Assembly: GCA_012934845.2 (NCBI GenBank)
Contig: WNNJ02002430.1
Span: forward strand, 1-64,000
Direction: 5' to 3'
Length of the DNA stretch: 64,000 nt
Origin: Pomphorhynchus laevis
Taxonomy: Eukaryota; Acanthocephala; Palaeacanthocephala; Echinorhynchida; Pomphorhynchidae
Positions 60,855 through 64,000 of this stretch are shown here, piece by piece; position 1 is the first letter of the stretch; each line of letters begins with the position of its first letter. Below the pieces are notes generated by a model that searched no databases, was not told where the DNA came from, and worked only from the letters and a program-made list of their open reading frames with translations. A program made the position numbers and the translations under genes.

Positions 60855-63800
60855 GCGCTCGGCCTCGATTCGCTCGAGCTTTAATAGCCTCCAAACATTT
60901 ACTTACAATTTTGAAATTCAATGACATTGCTCAATCCAACATCGCTCAATCGCTCAATCCTACATATTGTTACTGCAACGGGCAGGCTGTTGTCTGTAAA
61001 GTATGCAGATGCACAAAATCAAAAAAAGCACACATTAATTGCACTGCTTCGAATTTGACAAATAGAAATTCAGCGACAATTTTAGGGGTACATCATTCGG
61101 AGCCCAACCGCATTAACGGTGTTGGTAATATACATACCTTCAAAATTCACCACATAGTTCAGTCCACTCAATCAATACAGCGTTCAGTCTTAATGCTATT
61201 TAGGAACTAGTGATATTATGGAGACTGAATTTACTTTGTCTTCACAGATGCAATGCCAGCCATGACTTCGTAGACATGGTCGCACAATTGATCGACAGAT
61301 TTTCTGATATTTATTTGGACGATACACCATCACTAAAGTTGATAACCGTCATCTGCCAATTAGTTATTCAAAAGACAGATAAGCGACGGACAACCGTAGT
61401 ACGTAAGATACTAGAAAAGCAGATTCGGGATCAAAAACAAGGCAACTTTTTCGATATTTTTGTTGAAGCTGAATACTTACAGGAACGGATCAAAGTCAAA
61501 AGAGGCTACGATAACGAAGACACTCGAAAAACAATAATTAACCTTGCTAAACATGTCAACGTAAGACAGACCGCGCGATTGCTTAGTGATTCGTGCGGAC
61601 AGGCTGCCCTGTTTCAGCTGGACAATTTTGTCTTTAGTAAAGCGGTAAGACAGAAGCTTGTAGTGCTCCATCCCCGCAACACTGAAGCAACAAACACTGA
61701 TATCATCAAACTGCCTCTCCTAGGTTGTATAAGTGGTCATCCTTTAAGATTCCAGTAAATAATAAGCGAAGATGGTGTTCGTACTTTAAAAGAAACTAAA
61801 GGTGCTAGTGGTCCTTAAGGTGTGAACGCTTCAATATAAAGATCATTATTAACGGAGTTTGGAAATGAATTGAAATTACAGGCTGAAAAAGTTGTGATTA
61901 TTACGACTCGCATTGCGTCAGAAAAAATTGACCGATTAGTTCTGGATGCCCTAACAGCCTATCGTCTGATTCCTTTAGACATTCGTTTGAAAGGCCTATT
62001 AGATAAGTATTTAGAAGGATAACCGAAAAGATCATAAATCATGCCATTCGGAAAGATTTAATATCGGTTGTGGCACGTGAACAGCTTTGTGCAGGTCGGA
62101 GATGCAGAGCAGAGTGCGTCATTCATTCTGTCAGATATGCGTTTATGAGCTATTCAGATATTGTGTATTAAGCAGAGACGCAAAAAAAAACGCTTTTAAT
62201 AGCGTAAATCAATCTTTAACTCTAAAGAATATGGACCGTAGATATTCGCCTTAAACACGGATTCTCGAAAGCAAATATATGGATCCCTCTACATTGTATG
62301 CTGAGGGTTTACTCACGGTTTGCCGATCGCAATGTTTGCGTTTGCAGCAGCTACACTCACATTGATTTACAGAATCAAGTCAGCAGTACCGATGATAATG
62401 CAAAGGTGGTATGAGGATGATGCTAGCTTTATAGAAAGGCTGTCAGATTTGTACTTAGTGTGGAATGCATTTTATCAAGTTAATTCAAATAAGTGCAATT
62501 TGCGAGTTCACACTTTGGATCAGTTTAAACAGGCATCTGGATTTAGTTCCTATAGCGTAAATCTTCATAAGTGGAGTATCAAACTGCTGAGAGTTTTATT
62601 GGCTCGGACGACAACAAAGCTTCGGAAACTGCAAAGTTGATAGGTGTTGTGACATCATAGACGAATTAAGTGCAATTGCAGAAGCTAATGGACAAACTGC
62701 TTACACCTTGTTCACCAAATCGACGCAATTGAACTGGTAATTTCTTCAACGTACTTGACAACTTCTAAGGGAACATTTGACAGACTCCGAGATTGTATTT
62801 TATCTAACTTATTACCCAATATACATGGAATTTCTTATATAGACATGACTTTAGCCGCATTCTAGTAGTTGCCAACAAAATTTGGTGGTTGATGTTTTGA
62901 TGATCCAGCCGACTTATCAGAAAAAACACGTCAAATCAATCCGATTGTAAAAACCTTTTCTGCAGGGCTTGATTGCGCAAGGATTCAATAAAAAGCAAGA
63001 CGATATTCAAAGATAAATCAAGATGGAAAGGGAAAATGATATTCAAATGAAGAGAAACGAAACGTTGAGATTGCTTGAGGAGACTACAAAACAAGCGATA
63101 GAGGCAGCATCATGCACAAGAGCGTTAAGTTGGCTGATCACAAGGCCGCTGATGTCACGGTTTTTTATCCGTCAAACAGATTTTTTGAGGATGCAATTGC
63201 AGCTCGATATGTGTAGTGTCCAAATGGCACATCTGATAAGTTCAGCTGTGAGGCAGCGTTTACAACAATCAATATGCTATCGTGTAAGGTCGGTCGGCAA
63301 TTATTGTCCGCCATAACATGGTGAGAAATCTTATGGCCAACATGGTCCGAGAAGCGAACTAACACGTGGAGATTAAGTTTATGCTACAGCCCGTTCCGGA
63401 ATTGAACACGTAAATGGATCAAACCACTACGAGACATATCAGCGCTTTTAAACTTTTCATGCTAAGGGCTGCATTGAAACATTGTGGAGCGATCATATTT
63501 TGACGTTTGTGCATTTAATAATTTTGCTTCGCCGTATGCTTGTGGTTCAAGCTCAACTTTCAGATTCCATAAAAATTGCAAAATTTCAAAATACCAAGAA
63601 AGAATAAAAGAAATTTATAACGATATTCATTCCGTTGGCGTCTTCAACAAGCGGAGGCATAGGATCGACATAAGACTCTTTAATGAAAATTATAGTGCGA
63701 ATGATATCAGCTAGAAGGTTTGTACTGTAACACGAAGTGATCAGCGACATGCGAGTCAAACTATCTGTATGTTTAGCAAGGTTTGACTAACCTTTTATCG

Positions 63801-63990
63801 GGCCAGTAGAAAAGCACATCTCGTGCTTGGGCAGAGATGTGTCGAAGGAAGTCAACTGAAAAATGTGTAAAGGCCCATTTGCAGAACCCTTATGTAAACG
63901 CTTATTGAGTTATAAAAGCTTATTGAATTAATAATAAATTGTGCGTGTTTAAAAAAATATTTTTAATTAAAAAATAATAAATTTAAAAAA
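60855..63990 (+). mobile_element. RLE-type LINE, copy F of the array family (decayed)
   Basis: Cysteine-rich N-terminus (CNGQAVVCKVCRCTKSKK) at about 60,960, the domain before the RT (61,210-61,758), RT remnants (GEQLCAGRRCRAECVIH near 62,085; RWYEDDASFIER, with YEDD instead of YADD, near 62,410), KGASS-like segment (63,023-63,316), nuclease remnant (ERSYFDVCAFNNFASPY, 63,484-63,714), and the 3' UTR motif at 63,872-63,889. Ten or more breaks. It lies in the ubiquilin intron nearest the 5' end, antisense to the gene. Confidence 0.8.
61210..61758 (+). pseudogene. LINE copy F, region before the RT
   Basis: 182 residues: RCNASHDFVDMVAQLIDRFS, then KTDKRRTTVVRKILEKQI and an RLLSDSCGQAALFQLDN segment corresponding to copy C residues after the cysteine cluster. 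No enzymatic motif. Confidence 0.7.
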
Positions 63991-64000
63991 TTTTGAGATA

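Overview
The window joins two kinds of DNA. Bases 1 to about 3,915 are bacterial: a dense minus-strand piece of the spc ribosomal-protein operon (end of rpsH, then rplF, rplR, rpsE, rpmD, rplO, secY, a terminator and the start of adk). The proteins and low GC look Fusobacterium-like. From about 3,915 to 64,000 the DNA is an AT-rich animal genome, probably an invertebrate: it has spliceosomal introns, Penelope-like and other retroelements, and host genes. The switch is abrupt and falls inside both a bacterial gene (rpsH) and a retroelement ORF. A chimeric assembly or contaminant join is the simplest reading.

The backbone of the eukaryotic part is one host gene, a ubiquilin read on the minus strand. 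Eight exons can be placed between 60,178 and 6,680. They carry the STI1 repeats and the C-terminal UBA domain; exons for the N-terminal ubiquitin-like domain would lie beyond 64,000. Nearly everything else sits in its introns, including one of about 36.5 kb; another intron is only 41 bp.

Intron contents, left to right: (i) 3.9-6.3 kb, just outside the gene's 3' end, a canonical Penelope-like element (PLE) with inverted pseudo-LTRs, two hammerhead ribozymes and a GIY-YIG endonuclease ORF, next to a (TA)n tract; (ii) 7.4-21.1 kb, five decayed LINEs with a restriction-like endonuclease (RLE), head to tail in one orientation, each joined to the AT-rich tail of the one before; (iii) 21.4-22.65 kb, an HSP90 retrocopy; (iv) 23.5-25.6 kb, a cluster of Naiad-type PLE ends split by a small inverted-repeat DNA element; (v) 26-29.2 kb, an AP-endonuclease LINE bracketed by inverted repeats; (vi) 30.1-31.1 kb, an unclassified promoter-like repeat module; (vii) 31.5-38.5 kb, an RTE-type LINE with a 16-bp target duplication, split by a Naiad PLE with the permuted order (N-terminal GIY-YIG, CxC linker, C-terminal RT); (viii) 39-43.2 kb, Naiad fragments and a decayed LINE; (ix) 44-50.3 kb, ubiquilin exons, a PLE fragment, fold-back elements and more Naiad pieces; (x) 50.5-51.8 kb and 60.9-64 kb, two more RLE LINE copies of the array family; (xi) 53.3-55.2 kb, a carbonyl-reductase sequence fused in frame to an unrelated Asn/Asp/His-rich region; (xii) 55.2-58.4 kb, a second, different RLE LINE; (xiii) 58.7-59.5 kb, a Naiad tail and a PLE fragment.

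The most promising possibly undescribed signal is an RNA-like structure repeated in the Naiad pseudo-LTR tails: a hairpin followed by two crossing helices (a pseudoknot with the strand order of HDV-like ribozymes), with compensatory changes between diverged copies. As I recall the literature, Naiads lack the hammerhead ribozymes of canonical PLEs, so another processing RNA would be notable. This is inference and untested.
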